DNA of 13,290 bases, from the NCBI GenBank assembly GCA_021736505.1, contig JAIPFU010000031.1:1-13290 (forward strand), written 5' to 3'. A program made the position numbers and the translations under genes. Source of the stretch: Spirochaetia bacterium. GTDB taxonomy: Bacteria; Spirochaetota; Spirochaetia; PWKH01. The notes beneath the pieces are model-generated. The model did not search any database, was not told where the DNA came from, and worked only from the letters and a program-made list of their open reading frames with translations. This document shows positions 6,439 through 13,290 of the stretch, piece after piece. Numbering within the stretch: position 1 is the stretch's first letter; each line of letters begins with the position of its first letter.

Positions 6439-8073
6439 ATGAAAAAAAGAGCATTAGTAATTTTTATTCTGGGAATCTTTATATCAGCATTTGCTTTTGC
6501 CAGCGGTTCTCAGGAAGCTCAGGATTCTGATCAAGTTTTACGAATTATCCATCCAGTAAACAGTGCTAACTGGTCGCCGCTCAATGGCGGTGGTCACGAG
6601 GTCCGCTGGTTATCTCTGCAGTGGGCAAGTCCCCTCTATTTTGATGCAGATGGTGAAATACAGCCGTATGTGTTTGAAAGTTGGAAGGGAAATAGTGATA
6701 ATACGGTATGGACCTTCAGCATAGCTGAGGACGCTGTTTTTTCAGATGGGAGTCCGATTACTGCAGATGACGTAGTTGGTACGTGGAATCTTTCAACTAG
6801 ACCAAGTACACAGCATCAGCGTGTTAACTTGTTTCTCTCTGGTGTAGAGGGCTTTGATGCAGTTAGTACCGGAAAGCAGGAAAACCTTACAGGACTTGAA
6901 ATAAAAGACATAAGTACTGTGGAGGTAACTCTTTCCGAACCCGATCCTATTTTTTACCAGAAGATCGCTACAGCGCTTATTCCACCTGTGAAAATTTCAC
7001 AAGCTCAAGATGAAAACGGCAGACAAATAAGTGAATGGTGGCATCCTGACAATGATCCAGCTGTCAGTGGTCCATTTATGCCGGAAAAGATGAACTTGGA
7101 TACTGGTGAAATTATACTGGTTAAGAACCCGAACTTTTTTGGTCCCGAGCCTAAGCTTGACAAAATTATCATAAATACCGTTGAAGATGCTCTTACTGCT
7201 ACAGTTATGCTGCAAAGAGGCCAAATGGATGCGCACACAGAGCTAAATACTCCTACAATGATCCAGGATCTCGGTAGAGATTTTGCTGAAGGTTCAATGC
7301 TTGCCAAGGGACACCACTTCTGGTTTGACTCAAGCAAAGCTCCAATGGATGATCCTTTAGTACGAAAGGCCTTGATTCTTGCCGTTGACAGTGAACAGAT
7401 GTTCAATGTTGCTTTTCCAGAAGGTCCCCATCAGCCAGCTACCCAGATTGTAAACAAAGTTCCTGGTGTTGATCCGGATTTTGAAGCGTATGGATTTGCC
7501 CCAGAAGAAGCAAAAAAGGCACTTGCAGAATCAACATACGGCAATGCAAAAAATCTACCAAAGATCATGTTTGTTGGTGTAAGCAATCCTTCGCATGAAG
7601 CGGCGGCACAGTATGTAGCTGAACAGTGGAGACGTGTTCTAGGAGTAGAGGGAACAGAGATGAAACCGCAGATCGACAGCTATGAGGGAACTGACCAGGG
7701 GAACGTTCAGGTCTTTCGTGATGATGTAGGAACTAGAGTACCTGATATCGTATCTTATCTGATGGGTTCAATCCATTCCTCCTCAGGGAATGCGGAGAGA
7801 AAGATGGGTGGTTTCTCCAATGCAGAGATTGATGCCCTCCTTGAAGAAGCATCAACAAAATCTGTAAATGATCCGGACAGAATTAATCTTGCACAGGAAG
7901 CTCAGCGAATTTTTCGTGATCAGTGGCAGTACATCCCATATAGATACGATACAATGTCTAAGTGGGCTATGCCTTGGGTAAAGAATTTTGAAAAAAATGA
8001 TGACTGGCAGGTAATTAAGCCGTGGGCAGTTAGTATTGATATTGAACAAAAAGAAGAGATGACTAAAAGATAA
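6439..8073 (+). CDS. ABC transporter substrate-binding protein, family 5 (Dpp/Opp class)
   Basis: This 544-residue protein is the extracytoplasmic receptor of the importer encoded downstream. It belongs to solute-binding protein family 5 (SBP_bac_5), shown by length and by the block WTFSIAEDAVFSDGSPITADDV, read here in two parts: WTFSIAEDAVF, then SDGSPITADDV (about 92-113). Residues 1-21 form a Sec signal (KKR, then a hydrophobic core) with a likely signal peptidase I site AFA|SGSQEA. There is no cysteine for lipid attachment, so it should be free in a periplasm, as in a diderm. Family 5 receptors bind peptides, nickel, opines and oligosaccharides, so the ligand is open; the operon suggests a sugar acid or a conjugate of one. 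A strong AAGGAGG site (6425-6431) lies seven bases before the ATG. The gene is preceded by a -24/-12-like element and followed by a strong stem-loop, both of which could raise its level above that of the permease genes. Confidence 0.93.
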   Translation: MKKRALVIFILGIFISAFAFASGSQEAQDSDQVLRIIHPVNSANWSPLNGGGHEVRWLSLQWASPLYFDADGEIQPYVFESWKGNSDNTVWTFSIAEDAVFSDGSPITADDVVGTWNLSTRPSTQHQRVNLFLSGVEGFDAVSTGKQENLTGLEIKDISTVEVTLSEPDPIFYQKIATALIPPVKISQAQDENGRQISEWWHPDNDPAVSGPFMPEKMNLDTGEIILVKNPNFFGPEPKLDKIIINTVEDALTATVMLQRGQMDAHTELNTPTMIQDLGRDFAEGSMLAKGHHFWFDSSKAPMDDPLVRKALILAVDSEQMFNVAFPEGPHQPATQIVNKVPGVDPDFEAYGFAPEEAKKALAESTYGNAKNLPKIMFVGVSNPSHEAAAQYVAEQWRRVLGVEGTEMKPQIDSYEGTDQGNVQVFRDDVGTRVPDIVSYLMGSIHSSSGNAERKMGGFSNAEIDALLEEASTKSVNDPDRINLAQEAQRIFRDQWQYIPYRYDTMSKWAMPWVKNFEKNDDWQVIKPWAVSIDIEQKEEMTKR

Positions 8074-8086
8074 GAACGTTTCAATT

Positions 8087-8120
8087 CTTCTGCTGCTGGT
8101 AGAAATACCTGCAGCAGAAG
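8087..8120 (+). promoter_or_regulatory. Strong intercistronic stem-loop after the binding-protein gene
   Basis: CTTCTGCTGC (8087-8096) pairs perfectly with GCAGCAGAAG (8111-8120). Inside, past a T/T mismatch, GGTA (8098-8101) pairs with TACC (8106-8109) around a GAAA tetraloop (8102-8105). The 14 base pairs lie 13 bases after the stop codon and are followed by CTTAGTTTTATAA, which has only a weak T-run. Stem-loops at this place in importer operons commonly protect the upstream receptor message from 3' decay, or terminate part of the transcripts, giving more binding protein than permease. Either role fits. Confidence 0.75.
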
Positions 8121-8146
8121 CTTAGTTTTATAATATTGGAGTCCAC

Positions 8147-9109
8147 ATGTGGAAGTATATTGCTAATAGAGTATTAAGATGGATACCGACTGTTTTCGTT
8201 GTTCTTCTTGTTGTGTATGCTCTGTCATATTTTGGTGCTGGAGATCCCATAAAACTTATTTTCTTGCGGGCTCCAGGAGATGTCGCATATGATGCCGAAA
8301 GAATTGAGGCTATGCGGGAAGAGGCCGGCCTGAACAGGCCTTTTATCGTACAGTTCGGAGATTATCTTTCCCATCTTGTGAAGGGGGATTTCGGGAATTC
8401 TCTAGTCAGCGGCAGAGATGTTGGAAGTATGATAAAGAGTGCTTTGCCAATAACTCTCCAGCTTGGGTTAGCCGCAACACTTCTATTAACGTTCATTGGT
8501 ACCTTTCTAGGGGTAGTTGCGGCATTGCACCACAATAAAAAGCTCGATAATATCATCTCGGCTTTTGCCTTGGGTGTTTGGGGTATTCCTGTTTTTGTAT
8601 CCGGCCCACTGTTGATGGTTCTGTTGGTCAGCTATCTGAATGTTATGGATGTTCCATATGGGTGGCATGGATTATTTAATTTGCAGGTTCTTCTACCGCT
8701 TATTGTTCTTTCTATCACACCGATGGCGCTCATAATTCGTCAAGCCCGTTCGGCAGTTCTAGAGGTACTGAGTGAAGACTTTATCAGAACTGCCCGGTCA
8801 AAGGGTATTCCGAATATTCAGATAGTCCTTAAACATATTCTCAGACCCATCCTAACACCTGTTGTAAGCCAGATGGGGCTTATAACTATCAATATGCTCA
8901 ACAATGCAGTACTCATTGAGACCGTATTCGGCATTCCTGGTTTAGGTCAGCTTACCGTAAAAGCAATTAGCAGCTCTGATTACCCAGTCATACTTGCATT
9001 AGTTTTTATAGGATCTACAGTTGTACTGACAGTAAACCTTGTTGTTGATCTGGTATTTCCTCTGCTTGACCCAAGAGCACTGAGCAAGAAGGAGGTAAAA
9101 GAGAAATGA
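8147..9109 (+). CDS. ABC transporter permease, DppB/OppB type
   Basis: This 320-residue inner-membrane permease is one half of the importer's transmembrane channel. I count about six hydrophobic segments: near 10-30, 100-127, 136-163, 180-198, 242-262 and 282-307. The first is followed by the long periplasmic loop usual for DppB/OppB. The cytoplasmic coupling loop that contacts an ATPase is at about 199-222 (RQARSAVLEVLSEDFIRTAR, then SKG), a clear version of the family EAA motif. GGAG (8138-8141) lies five bases before the ATG. The stop overlaps the next permease gene by four bases (ATGA), implying translational coupling. Confidence 0.94.
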   Translation: MWKYIANRVLRWIPTVFVVLLVVYALSYFGAGDPIKLIFLRAPGDVAYDAERIEAMREEAGLNRPFIVQFGDYLSHLVKGDFGNSLVSGRDVGSMIKSALPITLQLGLAATLLLTFIGTFLGVVAALHHNKKLDNIISAFALGVWGIPVFVSGPLLMVLLVSYLNVMDVPYGWHGLFNLQVLLPLIVLSITPMALIIRQARSAVLEVLSEDFIRTARSKGIPNIQIVLKHILRPILTPVVSQMGLITINMLNNAVLIETVFGIPGLGQLTVKAISSSDYPVILALVFIGSTVVLTVNLVVDLVFPLLDPRALSKKEVKEK

Positions 9110-10095
9110 ATAAAATGAAACTGAAGCAACGGAAAGAACCAGCAGAAAGTAACATTCAAGATGCAATCGATGACAGCCCATCTGAAAGTCTGCTCAAAGA
9201 TGCTTTTCTTCGATTGACTGCAAACAAGGGTGCCGTGGTTGGTATGATTATCATTACCATCATTCTGTTTCTTGCCTTATTCGGCCCGATGATTACACCG
9301 CATGATTTTCTGACACAAAATTTAGATATTAGGAATCAAGGTGTTTCTTGGAAACATCCCTTCGGCACGGATGATCTTGGGAGAGATATTCTCAGTCGAG
9401 TTATTTACGGAGCACGGACAGCAGTAGTGCTTTCTCTTTCTATAACCATTATCAGTTTTCTTATTGGTACAATAGTAGGGGCCCTTGGAGCATATCTTGG
9501 CGGGAAGATCGATGCTTTTATAGTATGGATAATTGATCTGACTATGTCGATTCCGTCGCTGCTTCTTGTTGTGGTTATTAATGCTTCATTGAAACCTCCC
9601 TTGATACGATGGATGGAAGAGATGTACTTGCAGACAAAGAATACAATCTTCAGGGAAACGATCTGGGTGGATTTTGTATTGGTTTTCGGCTCCCTTGCTC
9701 TGATAAAATGGCCGAAGGCAGCACGAATTATACGGGGACAAATCCTTTCAATCAGAAACAAGAATTATGTGGTCGCTGCTAAGGCTTCCGGCGTTTCAAC
9801 TCTTGGCATTTTAAGGCGCTATATCATACCAAATGCTCTCGGTCCTGTTGTGGTACTGTTTAGCGCAACTCTTGGCGAAGCTATGGTCCTTGAGTCAACA
9901 TTTAGCTTTCTGGGTGTAGGAGTTCGGCCACCGATGCCGAGCTGGGGAAATATGATAAGTGATGGTTTGCGGGTTTGGCACCTATATCCACATATACTTA
10001 TTGCACCTGCTAGTGTTCTGGCTATTGTCACCATGGCATTCAGCTTTCTCGGTGACGGCTTGAATGATGCATTCAATCCTCGGCAGTGGGAATAG
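9106..10095 (+). CDS. ABC transporter permease, DppC/OppC type
   Basis: This 329-residue protein is the second channel subunit. It opens with a charged cytoplasmic tail of about 40 residues, then a membrane segment (about 43-62), the DppC/OppC signature HPFGTDDLGRDILSRVIYGA (84-103), further membrane segments and a coupling loop at about 204-229 (PKAARIIRGQILSIRN, then VVAAKASG). Between the third membrane segment and the coupling loop lies a polar stretch (about 162-188, LKPPLIRWMEEMYLQTKN onward) that seems longer than in the short DppC proteins I know. GGAGG at 9091-9095 is the likely ribosome-binding site, and the gene overlaps the previous one by ATGA. Confidence 0.94.
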   Translation: MNKMKLKQRKEPAESNIQDAIDDSPSESLLKDAFLRLTANKGAVVGMIIITIILFLALFGPMITPHDFLTQNLDIRNQGVSWKHPFGTDDLGRDILSRVIYGARTAVVLSLSITIISFLIGTIVGALGAYLGGKIDAFIVWIIDLTMSIPSLLLVVVINASLKPPLIRWMEEMYLQTKNTIFRETIWVDFVLVFGSLALIKWPKAARIIRGQILSIRNKNYVVAAKASGVSTLGILRRYIIPNALGPVVVLFSATLGEAMVLESTFSFLGVGVRPPMPSWGNMISDGLRVWHLYPHILIAPASVLAIVTMAFSFLGDGLNDAFNPRQWE

Positions 10096-10104
10096 CCGTA
10101 TTTA

Positions 10105-10133
10105 AACAAAGGAGCAGTATTTGAACAAAGGAG
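10105..10133 (+). promoter_or_regulatory. Duplicated ribosome-binding site before the first ATPase gene
   Basis: AACAAAGGAG occurs at 10105-10114 and again at 10124-10133, 19 bases apart. The first copy stands six bases before TTG 10121 and the second eight bases before GTG 10142; both start codons are in the same frame. Either or both may be used. The GTG start gives the N-terminus typical of the family. Confidence 0.6.
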
Positions 10134-10141
10134 TGAGAAAG

Positions 10142-11137
10142 GTGGAAACCATTTTAGACATACATAATCTAAAAACAAGTTTTAAACAGCGCAAAGCAAG
10201 ACTACATGCAGTTAACGGTATATCCTTTTCTCTGATGAAAGGTGAAATGCTGGGAGTTGTCGGAGAAAGCGGCTGCGGAAAGAGCGTTAGTATGCTTAGT
10301 ATTGTCAATTTGCTCCCCCCGTCCGCATCAATAGATGATGGAGAGATACTCTTTGACGGGAAGAATCTTCGTAAAATGGGGAAAAGAGAGATTCAGCATC
10401 TTAGAGGTAAAAAGATCGGAATGATTTTTCAGGATCCGATGACATCACTGAATCCGGTTATGAAGATTGGGAATCAGATGAATGAAGCACTGCGTTATCA
10501 TAACAAGATGAGCAAAGAAGAGGCATCAAAACGAAGTTGTGAACTGCTGAGGCTTGTAGGGATTTCAAATCCGGCTGAACGGCTGAATGAATATCCCCAT
10601 CAACTTTCAGGAGGGATGCGTCAACGTGTTATGATCGCGATGGCTCTTACCTGTGACCCTGAAGTGATTATTGCCGATGAGCCGACTACAGCTTTGGATG
10701 TTACTATCCAAGCTCAGATTGTGGAATTGATCAAGGAGCTCAGGGAGAAGTTAAATTCCTCGATTATCCTCATTACCCATGATTTGGGGCTTCTAGCAGG
10801 TATGGTAGATCGTATAATTGTTATGTACGCTGGGTTTATTGTGGAGGAGGCCTCGGTTGATGAATTGTATAGAAACCCCTCACATCCATATACGATAGGT
10901 CTTCTTAAAAGCATACCCAAACTAAAAGGGGAGATACTTGATAAACTTCCTTCTATAGATGGGTCTCCGCCTGATTTGCTTGAACGGCCGAGTTTTTGTC
11001 CTTTTGCTGCCAGATGCCCATATAAAATTGATCGCTGCTGGAAAGAAAACCCGCAGTTAGAGCCCATTGCAAGTAGAGATGGAAAAACACACAAAACAGC
11101 TTGCTGGGTAGATGTTAATGATGGAGAAACACAATGA
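10142..11137 (+). CDS. ABC transporter ATP-binding protein, DppD/OppD type
   Basis: This is the first of two ATPases that drive the importer from the cytoplasmic face. Counting from GTG 10142 (331 residues), Walker A GESGCGKS is at 41-48, the Q-loop glutamine at 97, the signature LSGGMRQ at 155-161, Walker B IIADEP at 176-181 and the H-loop histidine at 213, so the site looks fully active. The C-terminal oligopeptide-transporter extension carries the spaced cysteines CPFAARC-PYKIDRC and a later TACW; similar clusters bind a [4Fe-4S] centre in some DppD/OppD proteins. I prefer GTG 10142 because it has an ideally spaced AAAGGAG and yields a (V/M)ETILDIHNLKT beginning as in homologues. TTG 10121 would add seven residues and also has a ribosome-binding site. 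The stop overlaps the next gene (ATGA). Confidence 0.93.
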   Translation: METILDIHNLKTSFKQRKARLHAVNGISFSLMKGEMLGVVGESGCGKSVSMLSIVNLLPPSASIDDGEILFDGKNLRKMGKREIQHLRGKKIGMIFQDPMTSLNPVMKIGNQMNEALRYHNKMSKEEASKRSCELLRLVGISNPAERLNEYPHQLSGGMRQRVMIAMALTCDPEVIIADEPTTALDVTIQAQIVELIKELREKLNSSIILITHDLGLLAGMVDRIIVMYAGFIVEEASVDELYRNPSHPYTIGLLKSIPKLKGEILDKLPSIDGSPPDLLERPSFCPFAARCPYKIDRCWKENPQLEPIASRDGKTHKTACWVDVNDGETQ

Positions 11138-12114
11138 GCAAACAGCAAGATGTCATTCTATCTGTAAAAAATCTAAAAAAACATTTTCCGGTCAAGCTTG
11201 GTGCTTTTGGTGAGCGTTCCGGGATTGTACATGCCGTCGATAATGTTTCTCTTGACATTTTTCGCGGAGAGACAATCGGCTTGGTAGGAGAATCTGGTTG
11301 TGGCAAATCAACGACTGGATTCACCATAGTACAGCTGCATAAAGCTACCGCTGGGCAGGTGATATTCAACGGTACAGATTTAACAAAACTGGACGAAAAA
11401 AGACTCAGGCCGATACGTAAACACATACAGATTGTGTTTCAGGATCCATATTCGACACTCAATCCCCGTATGACAGTCGGCGAAACTATTTCTGAACCGC
11501 TCAAAGCACATAAACTTTTCAAAAAGAACGAGATTAAGCATAAGGTTGCTGCTTTACTTAAAGATGTCGGACTGCGTCCGGCGCTGGCTAACAGATATCC
11601 TCATGAGTTTTCAGGAGGGCAGAGGCAGAGAATCTGCATTGCTCGTGCACTGGCGATCGATCCTGAGTTTATTGTCTGCGATGAGCCGGTATCTGCTCTT
11701 GATGTCTCTGTCCAGGCACAGATCATTAATTTGATGAAGGAGCTGCAGAAAAAGTACAACCTTACCTATCTATTTATTGCTCATGATCTAGCGGTTGTAC
11801 GTCATATCAGTGACAGAATTGCAGTAATGTATCTCGGAAGAATTGCAGAACTAGCAGATAAGAATGACCTGTTTAAAAACCCGCTTCATCCCTATACTCA
11901 GGCTCTGCTGTCGGCTGTGCCTGAGGCTGATCCCGAGTATGAGAGACAGAGGAAGCGTATCGTACTTGAAGGAGATGTTCCTGATGCATTGAATCCTCCG
12001 AATGGATGCAGATTTCACACACGATGTCCTAAAGCAGAACAGAAATGTCGAACAATTGTGCCGGAACTTGAGGAAAAAAAGGCTGGACACTTTGCTGCTT
12101 GTCATTTTGCATGA
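11134..12114 (+). CDS. ABC transporter ATP-binding protein, DppF/OppF type
   Basis: This 326-residue protein is the second ATPase and would pair with the DppD-like subunit. It shows Walker A GESGCGKS (52-59), Q-loop Gln103, signature FSGGQRQ (159-165), Walker B IVCDEP (180-185) and H-loop His217. The first position of the signature is Phe instead of Leu, a common DppF variant. The C-terminal extension again has spaced cysteines (CRFHTRC-PKAEQKC and AACHF), a possible iron-sulfur site. Its start is fixed by the four-base overlap with the preceding gene and the family-like N-terminus. Confidence 0.94.
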   Translation: MSKQQDVILSVKNLKKHFPVKLGAFGERSGIVHAVDNVSLDIFRGETIGLVGESGCGKSTTGFTIVQLHKATAGQVIFNGTDLTKLDEKRLRPIRKHIQIVFQDPYSTLNPRMTVGETISEPLKAHKLFKKNEIKHKVAALLKDVGLRPALANRYPHEFSGGQRQRICIARALAIDPEFIVCDEPVSALDVSVQAQIINLMKELQKKYNLTYLFIAHDLAVVRHISDRIAVMYLGRIAELADKNDLFKNPLHPYTQALLSAVPEADPEYERQRKRIVLEGDVPDALNPPNGCRFHTRCPKAEQKCRTIVPELEEKKAGHFAACHFA

Positions 12115-12142
12115 AATAGAATTATAAAGGAGAAGGTAACGC

Positions 12143-13039
12143 ATGTTCAAACCAGAGGGAGTCTTTACAGCACTGATAACACCGATGAACGATGATGAGA
12201 GTATCAATTTTGATCAGCTTCGGCTGCAGATTGACAGACAGATAGAAGAGGGAGCCGCAGGGCTGTTCTGCCTTGGGACAAACGGTGAATTTTACGCCTT
12301 GGATATTAAGGAACGAGTTCAGCTCGTTGATGAAATCACAGATTATCTAAAGGGTCGGCTTCCTCTGATAGTCAATGTGGGTTGTGTGACGACAAAGGGG
12401 ACAATTGCCCTTGCTCAGGAGACCGTCAAAAGGCCTGTCGATGCGCTTTCCGTTATAGTACCGTATTATGCTGCCCTCACACAGCAGCAGCTTTATGATC
12501 ATTTCTCTACGGTGGCGAAGCAGGTGGATGCTCCGATTATGATGTATAATATTCCAAAGAGAACCGGTAATGCGATTGCTCTGGAGACGGTAAAACGTCT
12601 GGCTGCAATCAACAACATCATTGGTATTAAAGATAGCAGCGGTGATATTGAGTTTGTCAATGAGCTGATTGGGATGACAAATGAAAACTTCTCTCTACTT
12701 GTCGGTACCGACTCCCTGATCCTGCAGACTTTGAATAACGGTGGAAGCGGCGCTGTAGCTGCCTGTGCTAATCCATTTCCTACCATTCTCAACGGTATAT
12801 ACAACAACTGGAAAAAGGGAGATCTTTCAAGAGCTAAGGTACTGCAGGAGAGTATTGTGCCGTTCCGGCAGACATTTGCCCATGGGAATCCAAATTCAGT
12901 GGTTAAGCGATCTCTTGAACTGATGGGTTTTGCAGTTGGGCCGGCTCGTTCACCTGCTAACATCATAAGTTCGGATCTAGATACTATTATCATGAATGCT
13001 GTTAGTCAGGTAGAGCAGAGAGCAAAACAGCTGCAGTAA
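12143..13039 (+). CDS. DapA/NanA-family Schiff-base lyase or synthase
   Basis: This 298-residue TIM-barrel enzyme belongs to the dihydrodipicolinate synthase / N-acetylneuraminate lyase family, whose members form a Schiff base between a lysine and a 2-keto acid, usually pyruvate. The lysine is Lys163 in GIKDSSGD, with Tyr135 in MYNIPKRTG and Tyr108/109 in VPYY. The keto-acid loop reads GTNGE (45-49), with Asn where lysine-pathway DapA usually has a second Thr. Arg140, equivalent to the arginine that holds the aldehyde carboxylate in DapA, is present, so a charged substrate is still possible. Within this catabolic operon it is more likely an aldolase for a 2-keto-3-deoxy acid, giving pyruvate plus an aldehyde, than a lysine-synthesis enzyme, but the sequence does not settle this. 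AAAGGAGAAGG lies just before the ATG and the gap to the ATPase gene is only 28 bases, so it is part of the operon. Confidence 0.9.
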   Translation: MFKPEGVFTALITPMNDDESINFDQLRLQIDRQIEEGAAGLFCLGTNGEFYALDIKERVQLVDEITDYLKGRLPLIVNVGCVTTKGTIALAQETVKRPVDALSVIVPYYAALTQQQLYDHFSTVAKQVDAPIMMYNIPKRTGNAIALETVKRLAAINNIIGIKDSSGDIEFVNELIGMTNENFSLLVGTDSLILQTLNNGGSGAVAACANPFPTILNGIYNNWKKGDLSRAKVLQESIVPFRQTFAHGNPNSVVKRSLELMGFAVGPARSPANIISSDLDTIIMNAVSQVEQRAKQLQ

Positions 13040-13116
13040 GAGGTTGATAATAGGAGATCATAAATAGAGAGTCAGCATAAGGAGATCGACTTACAAATTT
13101 GAAGAAAGAGAACTGA

Positions 13117-13290
13117 AACATCATCATATTTCTTCATGGGACATACCTTGAACCACTCACTCTCGATCACTTGCTTTCTGCGGATGTTGATAGGGACTAT
13201 CTGAGGTATGCTGAACATTTCCGCTCCTATCTGAACGGCGGGGGGTATCTCTTCACAATGGGGAAACAGGCAGGATTGCCTCAGTTCAGA
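13117..13290 (+). CDS. Partial unrecognised gene at right edge, start unclear
   Basis: This frame stays open for 58 codons to the window end and reads like real protein: a hydrophobic strand IIIFLHGTYLEPL, a charged helix DVDRDYLRYAEHFRSYL, then NGGGYLFTMG. A strand-helix-glycine pattern of this kind occurs in flavodoxin-like or glutamine-amidotransferase-like folds (for example ThuA-type proteins), but I do not recognise the family. No ATG, GTG or TTG precedes the strand in frame without an intervening stop: TTG 13099 is followed by AAG AAA GAG AAC and then TGA (13114-13116). Ribosome-binding-like AGGAGATC occurs at 13052-13059 and 13080-13087. A broken 5' end, a sequencing error (one A fewer in AAA at 13116-13118 would put CTG AAC in frame) or a rare start codon would each explain it. 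Confidence 0.5.

Noticed and set aside
12143..13039. Assignment as the lysine-pathway dapA
   Set aside because: Family membership is clear, but the GTNGE loop, the catabolic operon and the absence of other lysine genes make that specific role unproven, so no gene symbol was given.
1..13290. CRISPR arrays, tRNA or rRNA genes, transposases, prophage genes
   Set aside because: I saw no repeat-spacer pattern, no cloverleaf or ribosomal RNA sequence, and no transposase or phage motif on either strand.

Overview
The window is about 43% GC by eye and carries one coherent catabolic locus of nine complete genes. A spirochaete of the Sphaerochaeta/Spirochaeta type is my best guess. The reasons are a diderm-style export signal ending AFA followed by SGSQEAQ on the solute-binding protein, an AT-leaning composition and the spirochaete-like set of sugar/peptide ABC genes. 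This is an inference from general look; no rRNA or other phylogenetic marker is present.

Layout. Positions 1-827 hold no gene I can support, only a 33-nt imperfect inverted repeat (164-249), a 17-bp tandem duplication (654-687) and short overlapping reading frames. At 828-2714 (minus) lies a sigma-54 enhancer-binding activator with a PrpR-type N-terminal sensor. The divergent gap 2715-2878 contains a cluster of GGTGA/TCACC half-sites and a -24/-12 promoter with correct spacing facing right. From there eight plus-strand genes run close together: a fused four-carbon-acid-sugar kinase (DUF1537) / iron-containing alcohol dehydrogenase (2888-5356), a PdxA-family dehydrogenase (5353-6387), a complete Dpp/Opp-type ABC importer (binding protein, two permeases, two ATPases; 6439-12114) and a DapA-family Schiff-base aldolase/lyase (12143-13039). 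A further reading frame opens near 13117 and runs off the right edge with no clear start codon.

How it fits together. DUF1537 kinases phosphorylate four-carbon acid sugars (threonate, erythronate or their 2-keto forms) at O4. PdxA2 proteins oxidise 4-phospho-D-threonate or 4-phospho-D-erythronate, and the product decarboxylates to dihydroxyacetone phosphate. Here this pair is joined by an alcohol dehydrogenase domain and a DapA-family lyase, and is served by a peptide-class importer. The likely job is uptake and breakdown of a sugar-acid-like compound, possibly larger than a tetronate, to triose phosphate and perhaps pyruvate. The divergent activator probably senses the substrate or an intermediate and switches the operon on through sigma-54. 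The exact substrate cannot be read from the sequence.

Points most worth attention: the kinase-dehydrogenase fusion with a ribosome-binding site and ATG exactly at the domain junction; the -24/-12 promoter whose predicted start abuts the first codon; a second -24/-12-like element before the binding-protein gene; a strong stem-loop between the binding-protein and permease genes; and the pathway combination itself.
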